Shown: piece by piece, positions 33,147-42,031 of the stretch
Numbering within the stretch: position 1 is the stretch's first letter
Layout: every line of letters starts with the position of its first letter
Assembly: GCF_026626635.1 (NCBI RefSeq)
Contig: NZ_JAPNKA010000001.1
Span: forward strand, 6,386,001-6,450,000
DNA length: 64,000 nt
Reading direction: 5' to 3'
From: Archangium lansingense
GTDB lineage: Bacteria; Myxococcota; Myxococcia; Myxococcales; Myxococcaceae
Notes under the pieces: model-generated
Told to the model about the DNA's origin: nothing
Databases searched by the model: none
What the model saw: the letters and a program-made list of their open reading frames with translations, nothing else
Made by a program: the position numbers and the translations under genes

Positions 33147-34100
33147 ATGCCCTACCTGCGCCTCACCCGCTTCGTTACCGCGCCCGATGGCACCCGCGTT
33201 GCGTACCACACGCATGTGGGCAATGCCCCGGAGAGCGAGGCTGAACCCGCGCTCGCCTCCCGCTCGTCGGTGCTGCTGACCAATGGCATCGGCACGTCGG
33301 AGAACTTCTGGCGGTACATCGTCGCGGACCTGGAGCAGGACCACCGGGTGGTGCACTGGGACTACCGCGGTCATGGTCGCAGCCAACTGTCCGCCAATGG
33401 GGACTACGCGCTGCGCGTCCACGTGGACGACCTGGAGCGTGTCACCGAGGAGATGATGGTTCGTGGTGATGGGCGCCCGCCCCACCACGTGGGTTTCTCC
33501 ATGGGCGTCCGGGTGGTGCTGGAGCTGTACCGGCGCCGGCCGGAGCTGGTGCCCGCGATGACGCTGATTGCTGGCAGCCCTGCCTCGCCGGATCCGAGCG
33601 CCTGGTTCATCCCGCTGCCGGGTGGACACGCCACCCTGGGCCGTGCCTTGAAGACCCTGACGCCGCTGGTGCCCAAGGTGGCGCCGCTCGTCCACCAGGT
33701 GCTCGCCTCGCGCCTGGCATATCCGCTCGGGCGCGTCTCGGGGTTGCTGCGGGCCCGAGCCCCACGCGCGGACATCCTGGAGTTCCTGCTGGCCTTGCGC
33801 CGGATGGATCCGCAGGCCTTCTGGATGATGATGCGCGGCCTGGTGGATTGCCCTCCGTGCTGGGACGTGCTGCCAGACGTGCGGGTGCCCGCGCAGCTCA
33901 TCGCCGCGAAGAATGATCTTCTGATTTCCCTGCGCGAGATGGAGCGGATGCGCGCGCGGATGCCGGAAGCGGAGTGGGTGCTGGTGGCGGACGCGGGCCA
34001 CGCGGGCCTGGTGGAGGCGGGCACGGAGATCGCCGAGGCCGTGCGAGCCTTCCGTCAGAGATGCGGGGTGGGCCCGGCGTACCCGGTGCTTACGCACTGA
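33147..34100 (+). CDS. Alpha/beta hydrolase
   Basis: A 317-residue alpha/beta hydrolase. Motifs: oxyanion segment NGIGTSENFW, the HWDYRGHGRS turn, nucleophile elbow GFSMGV (Ser near residue 116), the acid in AAKNDLLIS and the His in VADAGHAG. It is related to haloperoxidase/epoxide-hydrolase-like esterases; substrate not predictable. The second ATG (33147) is preferred to one at 33132 because GGGGGGGAA lies right before it. It is divergent from the aldo/keto reductase (77-base gap). Confidence 0.85.
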   Translation: MPYLRLTRFVTAPDGTRVAYHTHVGNAPESEAEPALASRSSVLLTNGIGTSENFWRYIVADLEQDHRVVHWDYRGHGRSQLSANGDYALRVHVDDLERVTEEMMVRGDGRPPHHVGFSMGVRVVLELYRRRPELVPAMTLIAGSPASPDPSAWFIPLPGGHATLGRALKTLTPLVPKVAPLVHQVLASRLAYPLGRVSGLLRARAPRADILEFLLALRRMDPQAFWMMMRGLVDCPPCWDVLPDVRVPAQLIAAKNDLLISLREMERMRARMPEAEWVLVADAGHAGLVEAGTEIAEAVRAFRQRCGVGPAYPVLTH

Positions 34101-34140
34101 GCCGTTTGTAACGCCACGCCGTAGCCGAACCCCTTGCGCC

Positions 34141-35856
34141 TCACGGAGCCGCGGCCGGCTGCTGTTGCTGCGGCTGAGTTCTCGGCCAGGCTCTCACGGC
34201 GGGTTCCTGCTCCTGCTGGAGCCCGTGCTGCAGCTCCAGGAAGACGCCGTTGGTCCACCCGAAACCGACGACATTCTCCGCATAGCCGGCCTTGACCTTC
34301 ACCTCCGAGGAGCGCGTCACCATGTTGTACTTCTCCCGGATGGTCCCATCGCGGCGAAAGTCCTCGGCGACCGTGTCGAGGAACTTCCGGGAGAGCCGGT
34401 CGGCGTCCGCCCCAAAGCCGTAGCGGCGCAGCCCCTCGACGGTGAGAAGCTGGATGGGAGCCCACCCGTAGGGGTAATCCCATTGGGTGTGTGACTCCTG
34501 GCGGCTCATCGCCACACCGCCGGGCTGCTCGAAGCGGGAGAGTTTGCCCGCCACGGCCCGTGCCTGCTCGGGGGACGCCAGCCCCACCCAGAGCGGATAG
34601 AAGGTCGTCGCGTACTCATAGGTCGAGCGCTTGCCGGCCACGAAGTCGTAGTCGAAGTACATGCCACGCTGGGCGTCCCACAGGTAGCGGTTCACCAGCT
34701 CCTTGCGCCGTGCGGCGCGCTCCCGCCACGTACGCGCTTCCGCGGTGCGGCCCAGCAACGTGTTGATGCGCTCCAGGTCCGTCTCTGTCTTGTACAGCAG
34801 GCTGTTCAGGTCCACCGAGGCGTAGTGGTGCATGCTCGCGTTGAAGGGCCCGTTGTGGAAGGAGACGTCGAAACCCGACTCGCGCATGCTGCGGTCGCCC
34901 TTGTAGTAATCCTCCGTGAGCGTGAACGACTCCATGGCCGTGCAGCTCGTCGTCCCGACCTTCTGCTCACAGACCTGGAAGGTGAACACGGGGCTCGTGT
35001 CGGTTGTCTGCCGGGTCTCCGGGTTCACCTCGCGCAGATAGGGCTTGCCGGCCTCCGGGTTGCGCAGGAAGTACGCCACCACGTCTCGATAGTAACGGGC
35101 GTGCGTGTCGAGCTCGGGCACCGGCCCCTCGCCGAAATCAAAGTAGCGGGACAGCCCTGTCTGCCCGGCCAGGTGCTCTCCCCGGACCCACATCTCGTAG
35201 TCGCGGGTCAGATAGGGCAGGGCCTCGGTCAGCCACGCACGCTTCTCCGCCTCTCCGAGGGAGTCATGGACCGCCAGCACCATCGAGGAGAGAAAGGGTG
35301 GCTGGGAGCGGGTGAGGTAGTAGGTGCGGTTGGCGTTGAGCACCGCGCCGTAGTGCTCGAGCTCGAAGAAGAAGTTGCGCACCATGCCCTGGGCCAGCTC
35401 GTCCCGCCCGTCGCGCAGCAGCCCGCGGAGGATGAAGTAGCTGTCCCATCCGTACATCTCGTTGAACATGCCGCCGGGCACGACATACGGATGCTCCAGG
35501 AAGAGCAGCCCCGGCGGATCAATCGCCTGGACGTTCGCCTGTCCTGGTTCAGTGATATCCGAGGGCAGACGCTGGATGCGCACCTGAGGGCATCTCTGGC
35601 GCAATTGCTGGACCACCAGGGGCTCGGGCAGATCCTTGGGCAGATAGAGCACGGAGCGCTCCGGGACCTTGGGATCCGCCAGGACCGAGCATGTCTCCAG
35701 GGAGCGCGTCAGCACATCCCAGTTGAGCGAGATGTACACGCGGACGTCCCAGTACTCGGGCAATTTGGCCTGGGGAGCCGCGTTCGCCACCAGCGAGAGC
35801 GCGACGATGAGCCCCGGAACCCATGCGGGCATGCGAGACCGTCGAGTGCCTGCCAT
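34141..35856 (-). CDS. Secreted trehalase (glycoside hydrolase family 37)
   Basis: A 571-residue protein with a signal peptide (about 8-28) and both GH37 signatures: signature 1 as PGGMFNEMYGWDSYF (about residues 135-149) and signature 2 as QWDYPYGWAP (about 450-459). It hydrolyses alpha,alpha-trehalose to two glucose, here in the periplasm. The C-terminus is a Gln/Pro-rich tail (TQPQQQQPAAAP). The ATG at 35856 follows AAGGAAGGGGG; a GTG 18 bases earlier is less likely. Myxobacteria make trehalose during development and osmotic stress, so scavenging or turnover is plausible. Converges with the hydrolase gene. Confidence 0.93.
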   Translation of the reverse strand: MAGTRRSRMPAWVPGLIVALSLVANAAPQAKLPEYWDVRVYISLNWDVLTRSLETCSVLADPKVPERSVLYLPKDLPEPLVVQQLRQRCPQVRIQRLPSDITEPGQANVQAIDPPGLLFLEHPYVVPGGMFNEMYGWDSYFILRGLLRDGRDELAQGMVRNFFFELEHYGAVLNANRTYYLTRSQPPFLSSMVLAVHDSLGEAEKRAWLTEALPYLTRDYEMWVRGEHLAGQTGLSRYFDFGEGPVPELDTHARYYRDVVAYFLRNPEAGKPYLREVNPETRQTTDTSPVFTFQVCEQKVGTTSCTAMESFTLTEDYYKGDRSMRESGFDVSFHNGPFNASMHHYASVDLNSLLYKTETDLERINTLLGRTAEARTWRERAARRKELVNRYLWDAQRGMYFDYDFVAGKRSTYEYATTFYPLWVGLASPEQARAVAGKLSRFEQPGGVAMSRQESHTQWDYPYGWAPIQLLTVEGLRRYGFGADADRLSRKFLDTVAEDFRRDGTIREKYNMVTRSSEVKVKAGYAENVVGFGWTNGVFLELQHGLQQEQEPAVRAWPRTQPQQQQPAAAP

Positions 35857-36272
35857 GTTGCCCCCTTCCTTCACCTATCCCTGGGAGAGAAGCTTGCCGC
35901 TCATGCGCCTGGCGGCAACGGATGACGGGGTAGGGCGGAGCGTTCGACACCAGACAGCAGCAGCAAACAAGAAGCTTGTCTCGAACGTGCGCCCGTGAGA
36001 CCTTTCGTTCCGGCACGGGAAACCGTGTCGTCCATGATCTCTCTTCGCTAAAAACCTCCGCCCCATGTAGCGACCTTCGAGTGTGACGACGTCTGTCACC
36101 CTTGGTCGGTGTGCCGTGCGCATGCGAGGAGCGGAGATCCGTCCCCCTCAAGTTCATCAACAGGTCTTCGGGCTCCAGGTCCGCGGACCCGCCACCTCTT
36201 GCCGTCGCGCGTCCCCGTGCGAAGCGCACCCGTGCGCGACGGAGAACCACAACTCACGCCATCGGAGCTCCT
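35857..36272. other. Intergenic region between trehalase and DHFR-like gene
   Basis: 416 bases between divergent genes. It has a 17-base dyad at 36083-36099 (listed separately) and two AAGCTTG words near 35892 and 35971. No convincing gene; the open frame that runs into the DHFR-like gene from 36102 has low-complexity Arg/Pro-rich sequence typical of out-of-frame GC-rich DNA. Confidence 0.5.
36083..36099. promoter_or_regulatory. Operator-like dyad GTGAC-N7-GTCAC
   Basis: Perfect 5-bp arms GTGAC/GTCAC flank GACGTCT, whose first six bases are themselves palindromic. It lies between the divergent trehalase and DHFR-like genes. The half-site is common among GntR/CRP-type operators; no regulator is encoded beside it. 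Confidence 0.3.
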
Positions 36273-36869
36273 ATGCAATCCCAGATGCGCAAGCTCAAGT
36301 ACCACGTCGCAACGACCCTCGACGGCTTCATCGCTCGCGAGGACGACTCGGTCGACTTCTTCCCCTCGGACATCTCGCCCGATCACGTGATGGACTATTT
36401 CCACTCGTTGCTGTCGGAGTACGACACGGTGGTGATGGGCCGCGGTACCTACGAGCCCGCGCCGAAGGTGGGGATCACGGACCCGTACCCCTCCTTGGAG
36501 ACCTACGTCTTCTCGCGCACCATGAAGGAGAGTCCGGATCCGCGCGTGCACCTCGTCCGAGAGGATCCCGTCGCCTTCGTGCGGGAGCTGAAGTCGCGTC
36601 CCGGCACGCAGGTTGACATGAGCCGTGCCGTGCGCGCGGCCAAGATGAGCGTTCCCAAGGACATCTACCTGTGCGGCGGCGGGCCCCTGGCAACGACCCT
36701 CTTCGACGCGGGCCTCATCGACGAGGTCATCATCAAGCTGAACCCGGTGCTGCTCGGGTCGGGCAAGACGCTCGCGCCGCACCTGGCTCGGAAGGCTGAC
36801 CTCGAGCTGCTCTCGACCAAGGTGTACCGCAACGGCGTCGTGCTCCTGCAGTACGCCGTCAAGCGCTGA
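36273..36869 (+). CDS. Dihydrofolate reductase family protein (RibD C-terminal-like)
   Basis: A 198-residue protein of the DHFR-like/RibD-C reductase family: it starts KYHVATTLDGFIARED, has the VVMGRGTYEP motif and the cofactor loop IYLCGGGPLATTLFDAGLIDEV, then PVLLGSGKTL. These are typical of YyaP/YwjB-like proteins, NADPH-dependent reductases of unknown substrate rather than true folate enzymes. GGAG lies six bases before the ATG at 36273; all longer starts give non-homologous sequence. Confidence 0.88.
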   Translation: MQSQMRKLKYHVATTLDGFIAREDDSVDFFPSDISPDHVMDYFHSLLSEYDTVVMGRGTYEPAPKVGITDPYPSLETYVFSRTMKESPDPRVHLVREDPVAFVRELKSRPGTQVDMSRAVRAAKMSVPKDIYLCGGGPLATTLFDAGLIDEVIIKLNPVLLGSGKTLAPHLARKADLELLSTKVYRNGVVLLQYAVKR

Positions 36870-36922
36870 GGCTCGGCAGGTAACGTCCTCCCATGGCGTG
36901 GAGTCGGAGTATCCTCCTCGCC

Positions 36923-37510
36923 ATGGTTTCCTCACGTCCTCCCGCAGCCTCCTACGTCATCATCGACGCCGAGAACGTCGACTGGGCCGTGTCCAACGTC
37001 GTGGGACGCAAGCCCGAGCCCCAGGATCGTGTGCAGTTCGATCGACTGGTGGCCTTCTGTGAAGAGCACTTCCCTAAACCCGTGCGCTGCATCGTGGTGC
37101 TGAACGCTCGGGGTGAGCAACTGCCGGACGTGATGATCGGCTTCGTGCGCGCCCTGAAGACCGCCGGCTGCGACGTGGTGCTCCTCCATGGACGGCCTGA
37201 CCAGAAGGTGGTGGACCTGGGCATCCTCAAGCTCCTGGAGGCCATCCGCACCCAGCGCCCCAAGGCCGCGGTGGCGCTCGCCAGCCACGATGGGACGGAT
37301 TTCGCGGATGCCCTGCGCCTGCTGCTCGAGGAGAAGCGGCAAGTCGCCATCCTGGGTCTGCGCGAGTACATGAGCCAGCGCTTCCGTGAGCTCGTCCCGG
37401 CCGGGCTGGAGATCCTCGATCTCGAGCTGAATGCCAAGGTGTTCCAGAGGCCGCTCCCGCGCCTGCTCCCGGTGCGTGTGGACGAGTTCGACCCCACGCT
37501 CTTCCTGTAA
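36923..37510 (+). CDS. NYN-domain (PIN-like) protein
   Basis: A 195-residue protein whose first strand YVIIDAENVDWAV carries the Asp-x-x-Asn of NYN/PIN-like nucleases. The later acidic residues lie in CDVVLLHGRPDQKVVDLGI and in ASHDGTDFADAL (the SxDxDF-like motif). The family cleaves RNA with metal ions. The N-terminal ten residues available from an upstream ATG are not family-like, so 36923 is chosen. Fifty-three bases follow the DHFR-like gene, so they may be cotranscribed. A strong hairpin follows the stop. Confidence 0.82.
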   Translation: MVSSRPPAASYVIIDAENVDWAVSNVVGRKPEPQDRVQFDRLVAFCEEHFPKPVRCIVVLNARGEQLPDVMIGFVRALKTAGCDVVLLHGRPDQKVVDLGILKLLEAIRTQRPKAAVALASHDGTDFADALRLLLEEKRQVAILGLREYMSQRFRELVPAGLEILDLELNAKVFQRPLPRLLPVRVDEFDPTLFL

Positions 37511-37516
37511 CGCAGA

Positions 37517-37543
37517 GGGGCTCGGCCGTGGTGGCCGAGCCCC
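37517..37543. terminator. Strong hairpin between convergent genes
   Basis: GGGGCTCGGCC and its exact reverse complement (11-bp stem, 5-nt loop) sit between the stop codons of the NYN gene (+) and the PPC-repeat lipoprotein gene (-). There is no T-run on either side, so it may act as a structure-only or factor-assisted bidirectional terminator. Confidence 0.6.
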
Positions 37544-37550
37544 CGTTCCG

Positions 37551-39929
37551 CTACTTCGCCACGGTGATCGTGTACGGGGTGACGGTGGCCTGCTGAGACT
37601 GGTACGCCACCTTGACGTAGAAGGTGCCCGCGGCGGTGCCGCTGTTGAAGGACTTCGTGCCCGTGCCGCTGGCGAGGACGCTGGCCTTGTTGGTTCCGTA
37701 GACGGTGAACATGACGCCGTTGCTCGGGGACAGTGTCGCGGTGTACGTGGTGTTCGCGGCCAGTGACACGGTGAAGTAGTCCACGTCGGTGGGGACCTGC
37801 AGCTTGCCGGAGGTGGCGGCGCCGAGGACGAGCGCCGTGCCGTTGGTGTCGGTGTCTCCGTGGTCATCCAAGCCCTGATCGATGAGCTGCCAGGTGTAGG
37901 GGGAGGCCTTGTTGTCCCCGGATGCGAGCCGCATGTAGTACGTGCCCGCCGAGGTGAACCGGTAGGTGATCTGGGCGTTCTGGGCGCTCGTGGCGTCCGA
38001 CGTCAGCAGACTTCCTCCGGCGTTCATCAGGTACAGGTTGCAATTGAAATTGCTGGCGGCGTCACAGGTGAAGGTGAGCGTTTGGGTCGCCTGGGCCTGG
38101 AAGGAGAACCAGTCCTCGTCCCCGGGGAAGTCCACCTTACCGGCGGTCGGGGTGGTGGAGGGGGTGACGGCCGTGGCCGTGGGCAACGTGTCGCCGTGGT
38201 CGTCCACGCCCAGGTCCTTCAGGGTCCACTTGTAGGTGGTGGTGATGTTCTTGGGGGAGACCGGCAGGAGCCTCACGTAATAGGTGCCCGTCGTACCGAG
38301 CTTGTATTGCACGACCGCGCTGCTGGTGGTCGTAGACGAGGAGGAGCGCACCGCCGAGCCCGTGGCATCCAGAATGCTCGCGTTGCAGGTGACGTTGGTG
38401 GGGGCGCACGTGAACTCGTAGATGTGGCCCGCCTGCGCCTGGAACGACAGCATGTCCACGTCCTCGGTGATCTCGAATTTTCCGTCCGTCTGGGTGTCAG
38501 TCGGGACAGTGACCGGAGTGGCCGTGGCCAATATGTCGCCGTAGTCATCCACGCCCAGGTCCGTGAGGAGCCACTTGTAGCCGCCGTCGGTGAAGGCCCC
38601 CGTGGTGGTGATCCGCACGTAGACGGTGCTTGCCGTGTCGAACTCGGCAGCCACCGCCTGGGTACCGGCGAGAGTCGTGGAGCCGCGCTTCAGCACCGAG
38701 CCCTGGGCGTCCACGAAGGCCACGTCGCAGGTGAAGTGGGCGGGCATGCTGGGGACGGTGGCATCACAGGTGAACTGGTAGATGTGGCCCGCCTGGGCCT
38801 GGAACGAGAACACGTCCAGGTCTCCCGGGTAGTCGAGCGTGCTGCTGGTGGGCGTCGTGCTCGGGGTGGCCGGAGTGGCCTGCGCGGGCGTGTTCGCATC
38901 CGCGTCGATCCCCAGGTCCGTGAGCGTGTAGCTGTAGCTCTCGCGCCGCTTGCCGGTGCGCTCACTCAGGCGCAGGAAGTACTCACCCGCGGTGGCGACA
39001 CGGTAGATGAAGCTCGCCGTGGTGGCGGACTCGCTGGAGGCCAGCACGGCCGTCCCATCCGTGCCGAGCAGCTCCAGCCGCAGCAAGGCGGTGGTGGGGG
39101 TGGCGGCCCATGACGCCTCGATGCGGTAGGTGCGGCCACTTCCCTCCAGCTTCATCCGCACCACGTCCACGTCCCCGTTGAACTGCAGCATGCCGGAGCC
39201 AGGCGTCTGCGCGGGAGTCATCACCGTGGTGGCCTGGGCGGGCTCGTCCGCGAGGTCGTCCGTGCCCAGGTGATTGAAGGAGACCTCGTAGGGGCCCACC
39301 GTGGAGCGATTCGCCGAGACGATGCGGGCAAAGAGGTTCCCAGTGGTGCGAGCCTTGTACGCCAGGCCCATCTCCAGCTCCGAACCGGTCTCCGAGGCGA
39401 GCACGGTGGTGCCATCCGCGCCATACAGGTCCACTCGCAGCCGCAGCTCCGAGCCGCCGATGGCGACCACCTCGTAGATGTTGCCGCTGGTGGCGGACAG
39501 GCGGAACCAGTCCTCGTCCGAAGGGGCGCTTATCGTGTGCGATTCCCAGGCGCTCAGGGTGTCCACCGGGCGCGCGAGCGACGGGCACTCGTCGGGCTCG
39601 AAGGCGTCACCCTGGGAGTGCCGGCGCGCGCAGTCGGGCGGCGGATCCTGCTCGCAGGTGTCACCGACGGGGAAGTACCCGGAATTGCATGCGCAGACTG
39701 CCTGTCCGCTCGACACCGAGCAGACTGTCTTGTTCGGCGCGGTGCAGGGATTGGGCTCGCACGGGTTGGGAGGCGGAGGCGGCGGTGTCGTGACATCCGG
39801 CACGCATGCCCCACCTTCTACGTGGTAGCCCGGCTTGCACTCGAGCTCGGTTCCAGGACAACCCGCGCACAGCACCAGCAGCACCCACGCGGGCAGCGCG
39901 GTGAACACATTCCTTGGGAAGACGCTCAT
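37551..39929 (-). CDS. Surface lipoprotein with EGF-like module and six PPC-like beta repeats
   Basis: A 792-residue protein. The lipobox is LVLCAGC (lipidated Cys near residue 24). Then comes a short Cys-rich stretch with a poly-Pro linker and an EGF-like module (CEPNPCTAPNKTVC...CACNSGYFPVGDTC, about 50-95). The rest is six beta-sandwich repeats of roughly 105-115 residues like bacterial pre-peptidase C-terminal (PPC) domains; repeat joints read FNHLGTDD, LTDLGIDA, LTDLGVDD, LKDLGVDD and LIDQGLDD. Each repeat has the D-(V/E)-D-x-(F/L)-(S)-F core. It is a cell-surface binding or structural protein. No catalytic domain is present. Confidence 0.85.
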   Translation of the reverse strand: MSVFPRNVFTALPAWVLLVLCAGCPGTELECKPGYHVEGGACVPDVTTPPPPPPNPCEPNPCTAPNKTVCSVSSGQAVCACNSGYFPVGDTCEQDPPPDCARRHSQGDAFEPDECPSLARPVDTLSAWESHTISAPSDEDWFRLSATSGNIYEVVAIGGSELRLRVDLYGADGTTVLASETGSELEMGLAYKARTTGNLFARIVSANRSTVGPYEVSFNHLGTDDLADEPAQATTVMTPAQTPGSGMLQFNGDVDVVRMKLEGSGRTYRIEASWAATPTTALLRLELLGTDGTAVLASSESATTASFIYRVATAGEYFLRLSERTGKRRESYSYTLTDLGIDADANTPAQATPATPSTTPTSSTLDYPGDLDVFSFQAQAGHIYQFTCDATVPSMPAHFTCDVAFVDAQGSVLKRGSTTLAGTQAVAAEFDTASTVYVRITTTGAFTDGGYKWLLTDLGVDDYGDILATATPVTVPTDTQTDGKFEITEDVDMLSFQAQAGHIYEFTCAPTNVTCNASILDATGSAVRSSSSTTTSSAVVQYKLGTTGTYYVRLLPVSPKNITTTYKWTLKDLGVDDHGDTLPTATAVTPSTTPTAGKVDFPGDEDWFSFQAQATQTLTFTCDAASNFNCNLYLMNAGGSLLTSDATSAQNAQITYRFTSAGTYYMRLASGDNKASPYTWQLIDQGLDDHGDTDTNGTALVLGAATSGKLQVPTDVDYFTVSLAANTTYTATLSPSNGVMFTVYGTNKASVLASGTGTKSFNSGTAAGTFYVKVAYQSQQATVTPYTITVAK

Positions 39930-40004
39930 GCAGGTGCGATTTATCACAGTTGGCGCAATGCGCGGCCGGACGTCAGTATGGAGGCCTGAGCGGGAGGACG
40001 CGGC

Positions 40005-40835
40005 GTGCCGAAACCCCTGGTGGATGTGGACGCGGTGGAGGCGCCGGCCTTCTGTCTCGCCGATGAGTTGTTGCCCTTCACCTCGGCGTGGCACTCCCAC
40101 CGCAAGCACCAACTCCTGTACTCGTCGCAGGGAGTGATTCACCTGGAGGTGGAGCGGGAGCAGTGGTTGCTTCCTCCCCAGCGCGCGGCGTGGCTGCGCT
40201 CCGGGACCCGGCATCGGATTCGTGTCTCCCAGCCGGTGAGCCTGCGCACGGTGTACCTGGAGCCGAAGTTGGTGCGCGTGCCTCCCGAGGGGGAGTGCCG
40301 GGTGTTTACCATCGAGCCGCTCGCGCGGGAGATGCTCCTCTACTCCACCCGCTGGGGTCCGGAGCGTCCGCCCAGGGATGCCCTGGCGGATGGCTTCTTC
40401 GGGACGCTGGCGCTGCTGTTGTCCGAGTGGGCCTCGGGGGCCCAGGAATGGCGGCTGCCACGGGCCCGGACGCCGGAGCTGGAGCGGGCCATGGCCTTCA
40501 CGTTGAATCACCTGGGCGAGCCCATCTCCTTCGAAGACGCGGCACGCGCTGCGCGGTTGTCTGGGAGGACGCTCTCGCGGCGTTTCGAGGAAGAAGCCCA
40601 GACGACGTGGCGGAGGTTCCTCCACGACGCGCGGATGCTGCGCGCCATGGAGCTGCTCGCGGAGGAGGGGGCCCGGGTGACGCAGACGGCCTACGCGGTG
40701 GGCTTCGAGAGCCTTGCCTCGTTCACCCATGCCTTTCACGCCTTCACCGGCGAGCGCCCCCGGGACTTCCGGCAGCGGGTGGCTCGAGGCTCGGAGCCTT
40801 CACTTCGTGCTGCGGCCTCATCCTCGATTCGTTAG
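40005..40835 (+). CDS. AraC family transcriptional regulator
   Basis: A 276-residue regulator with an N-terminal cupin sensor domain (HSHRKHQLLYSSQGVIHLEV, about residues 30-50) and a C-terminal double HTH: first helix pair at ISFEDAARAARLSGRTLSRRFEE (shown in part, about 172-192), second at VTQTAYAVGFESLASFTHAFHAFTG (shown in part), ending with the usual P-x-x-FRQR. Starts with GTG. It is divergent from the PPC lipoprotein gene and 54 bases upstream of an aldo/keto reductase, which it probably controls. Confidence 0.9.
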   Translation: MPKPLVDVDAVEAPAFCLADELLPFTSAWHSHRKHQLLYSSQGVIHLEVEREQWLLPPQRAAWLRSGTRHRIRVSQPVSLRTVYLEPKLVRVPPEGECRVFTIEPLAREMLLYSTRWGPERPPRDALADGFFGTLALLLSEWASGAQEWRLPRARTPELERAMAFTLNHLGEPISFEDAARAARLSGRTLSRRFEEEAQTTWRRFLHDARMLRAMELLAEEGARVTQTAYAVGFESLASFTHAFHAFTGERPRDFRQRVARGSEPSLRAAASSSIR

Positions 40836-40889
40836 ATCGCGCGTCTCCGCGCCCGTCGGCGCGCTCGTCTGGATGGGAAGGTCGACACC

Positions 40890-41924
40890 ATGGAATTTCG
40901 GCAACTTGGCAGCTCAGGCTTCAAGGTCCCCGTGCTCAGTCTGGGCACCGGGACGTTCGGTGGCACCAACGAGTTCTTCAAAGGCTTTGGCGAGAGCGAC
41001 GTGAAGGAGGCCACCCGGCTCGTCGACATCGCGCTCGATGCCGGGATGAACATGTTCGACTCGGCCGACATCTACTCCGGTGGCGTGGCCGAGGAGATCC
41101 TGGGCCAGGCGCTCAAGGGCCGGCGCGAGCGGGCGATCATCTCCACCAAGGCCACCTTCCGCGCGGGCTCCAGCCCCAACGACGTGGGCTCGTCGCGCTA
41201 CCACCTCATCCGCTCCGTGGAAGGCAGCCTGCGCCGCCTGGGCACTGACTACATCGATCTCTTCCAGCTCCATGGTTTCGATGCCGTCACGCCCGTCGAG
41301 GAGACGCTCAACGCGCTCGATGATCTCGTGCGCAGCGGGAAGATTCGCTACATCGGCTGCTCGAACTTCTCGGGTTGGCACCTCATGAAGTCGCTGGCCG
41401 TGTCGGAGCGATACAACCTGGCTCGCTACGTGGCCCACCAGGCGTACTACTCGCTCGTCGGGCGCGAGTACGAGTGGGAGCTGATGCCGCTGGGGCACGA
41501 CCAGAAGGTCAGCGCCGTCGTCTGGAGCCCGCTCGGGTGGGGACGGCTCACGGGCAAGCTCCGGCGCGGCCAGCCCCTGCCGGAGGGAACGCGGCTGCAG
41601 AACGCCATGACGGCCGCGGGCGGTCCGCAGGTGCCGGAGGAGCACCTCTACAAGGTCGTGGATGCCCTGGATGAGGTGGCGAAGGAGACTGGCAAGACGG
41701 TGCCGCAGATCGCCCTGAACTGGCTGCTGCAGCGTCCCACGGTCGCCAATGTCATCGTCGGCGCGCGCAATGAGGCGCAGCTGCGCCAGAACCTGGGGGC
41801 TATCGGCTGGAACCTCACCCCGGCGCAGGTGGCGAAGCTCGACGCGGCCAGCGCCACGCCCTCGGTCTACCCCTACTGGCACCAGAAGCAGTTCACCGAG
41901 CGCAATCCCTTCCCGACCTCCTGA
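40890..41924 (+). CDS. Aldo/keto reductase
   Basis: A 344-residue aldo/keto reductase. Tetrad residues appear in MFDSADIYSGGVAEEI (Asp, Tyr), IISTKATF (Lys) and FQLHGFD (His). The C-terminal NVIVGARNEAQL is the cofactor loop. It is of the YajO/voltage-channel-beta-like subgroup. Directly downstream of an AraC regulator, suggesting induction by its substrate or a related compound. Confidence 0.92.
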   Translation: MEFRQLGSSGFKVPVLSLGTGTFGGTNEFFKGFGESDVKEATRLVDIALDAGMNMFDSADIYSGGVAEEILGQALKGRRERAIISTKATFRAGSSPNDVGSSRYHLIRSVEGSLRRLGTDYIDLFQLHGFDAVTPVEETLNALDDLVRSGKIRYIGCSNFSGWHLMKSLAVSERYNLARYVAHQAYYSLVGREYEWELMPLGHDQKVSAVVWSPLGWGRLTGKLRRGQPLPEGTRLQNAMTAAGGPQVPEEHLYKVVDALDEVAKETGKTVPQIALNWLLQRPTVANVIVGARNEAQLRQNLGAIGWNLTPAQVAKLDAASATPSVYPYWHQKQFTERNPFPTS

Positions 41925-41950
41925 GTCCCAAGAGGTAGGCTCCCCCTGTG

Positions 41951-41979
41951 ACCCCCGCTCGCTCCCAGAGGGAGCGGGG
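41951..41979. repeat. Dispersed palindrome variant, copy E
   Basis: CCCCGCTCGCTCCC-AGA-GGGAGCGGGG: a shorter, changed member of the same palindrome class with CTCC(C) stems. It lies just upstream of xthA and may double as the terminator of the aldo/keto reductase gene. Confidence 0.55.
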
Positions 41980-42031
41980 AGACACACGGAGGGACTGGAA
42001 AAGCGCGCGCCGCTCGGGCAATGAACGGGGT

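Noticed and set aside
38000..39500. Regular repeats in the PPC lipoprotein gene as a possible CRISPR or DNA-level repeat
   Set aside because: The period is about 105-115 codons, in frame and diverged at DNA level; it reflects protein domains.
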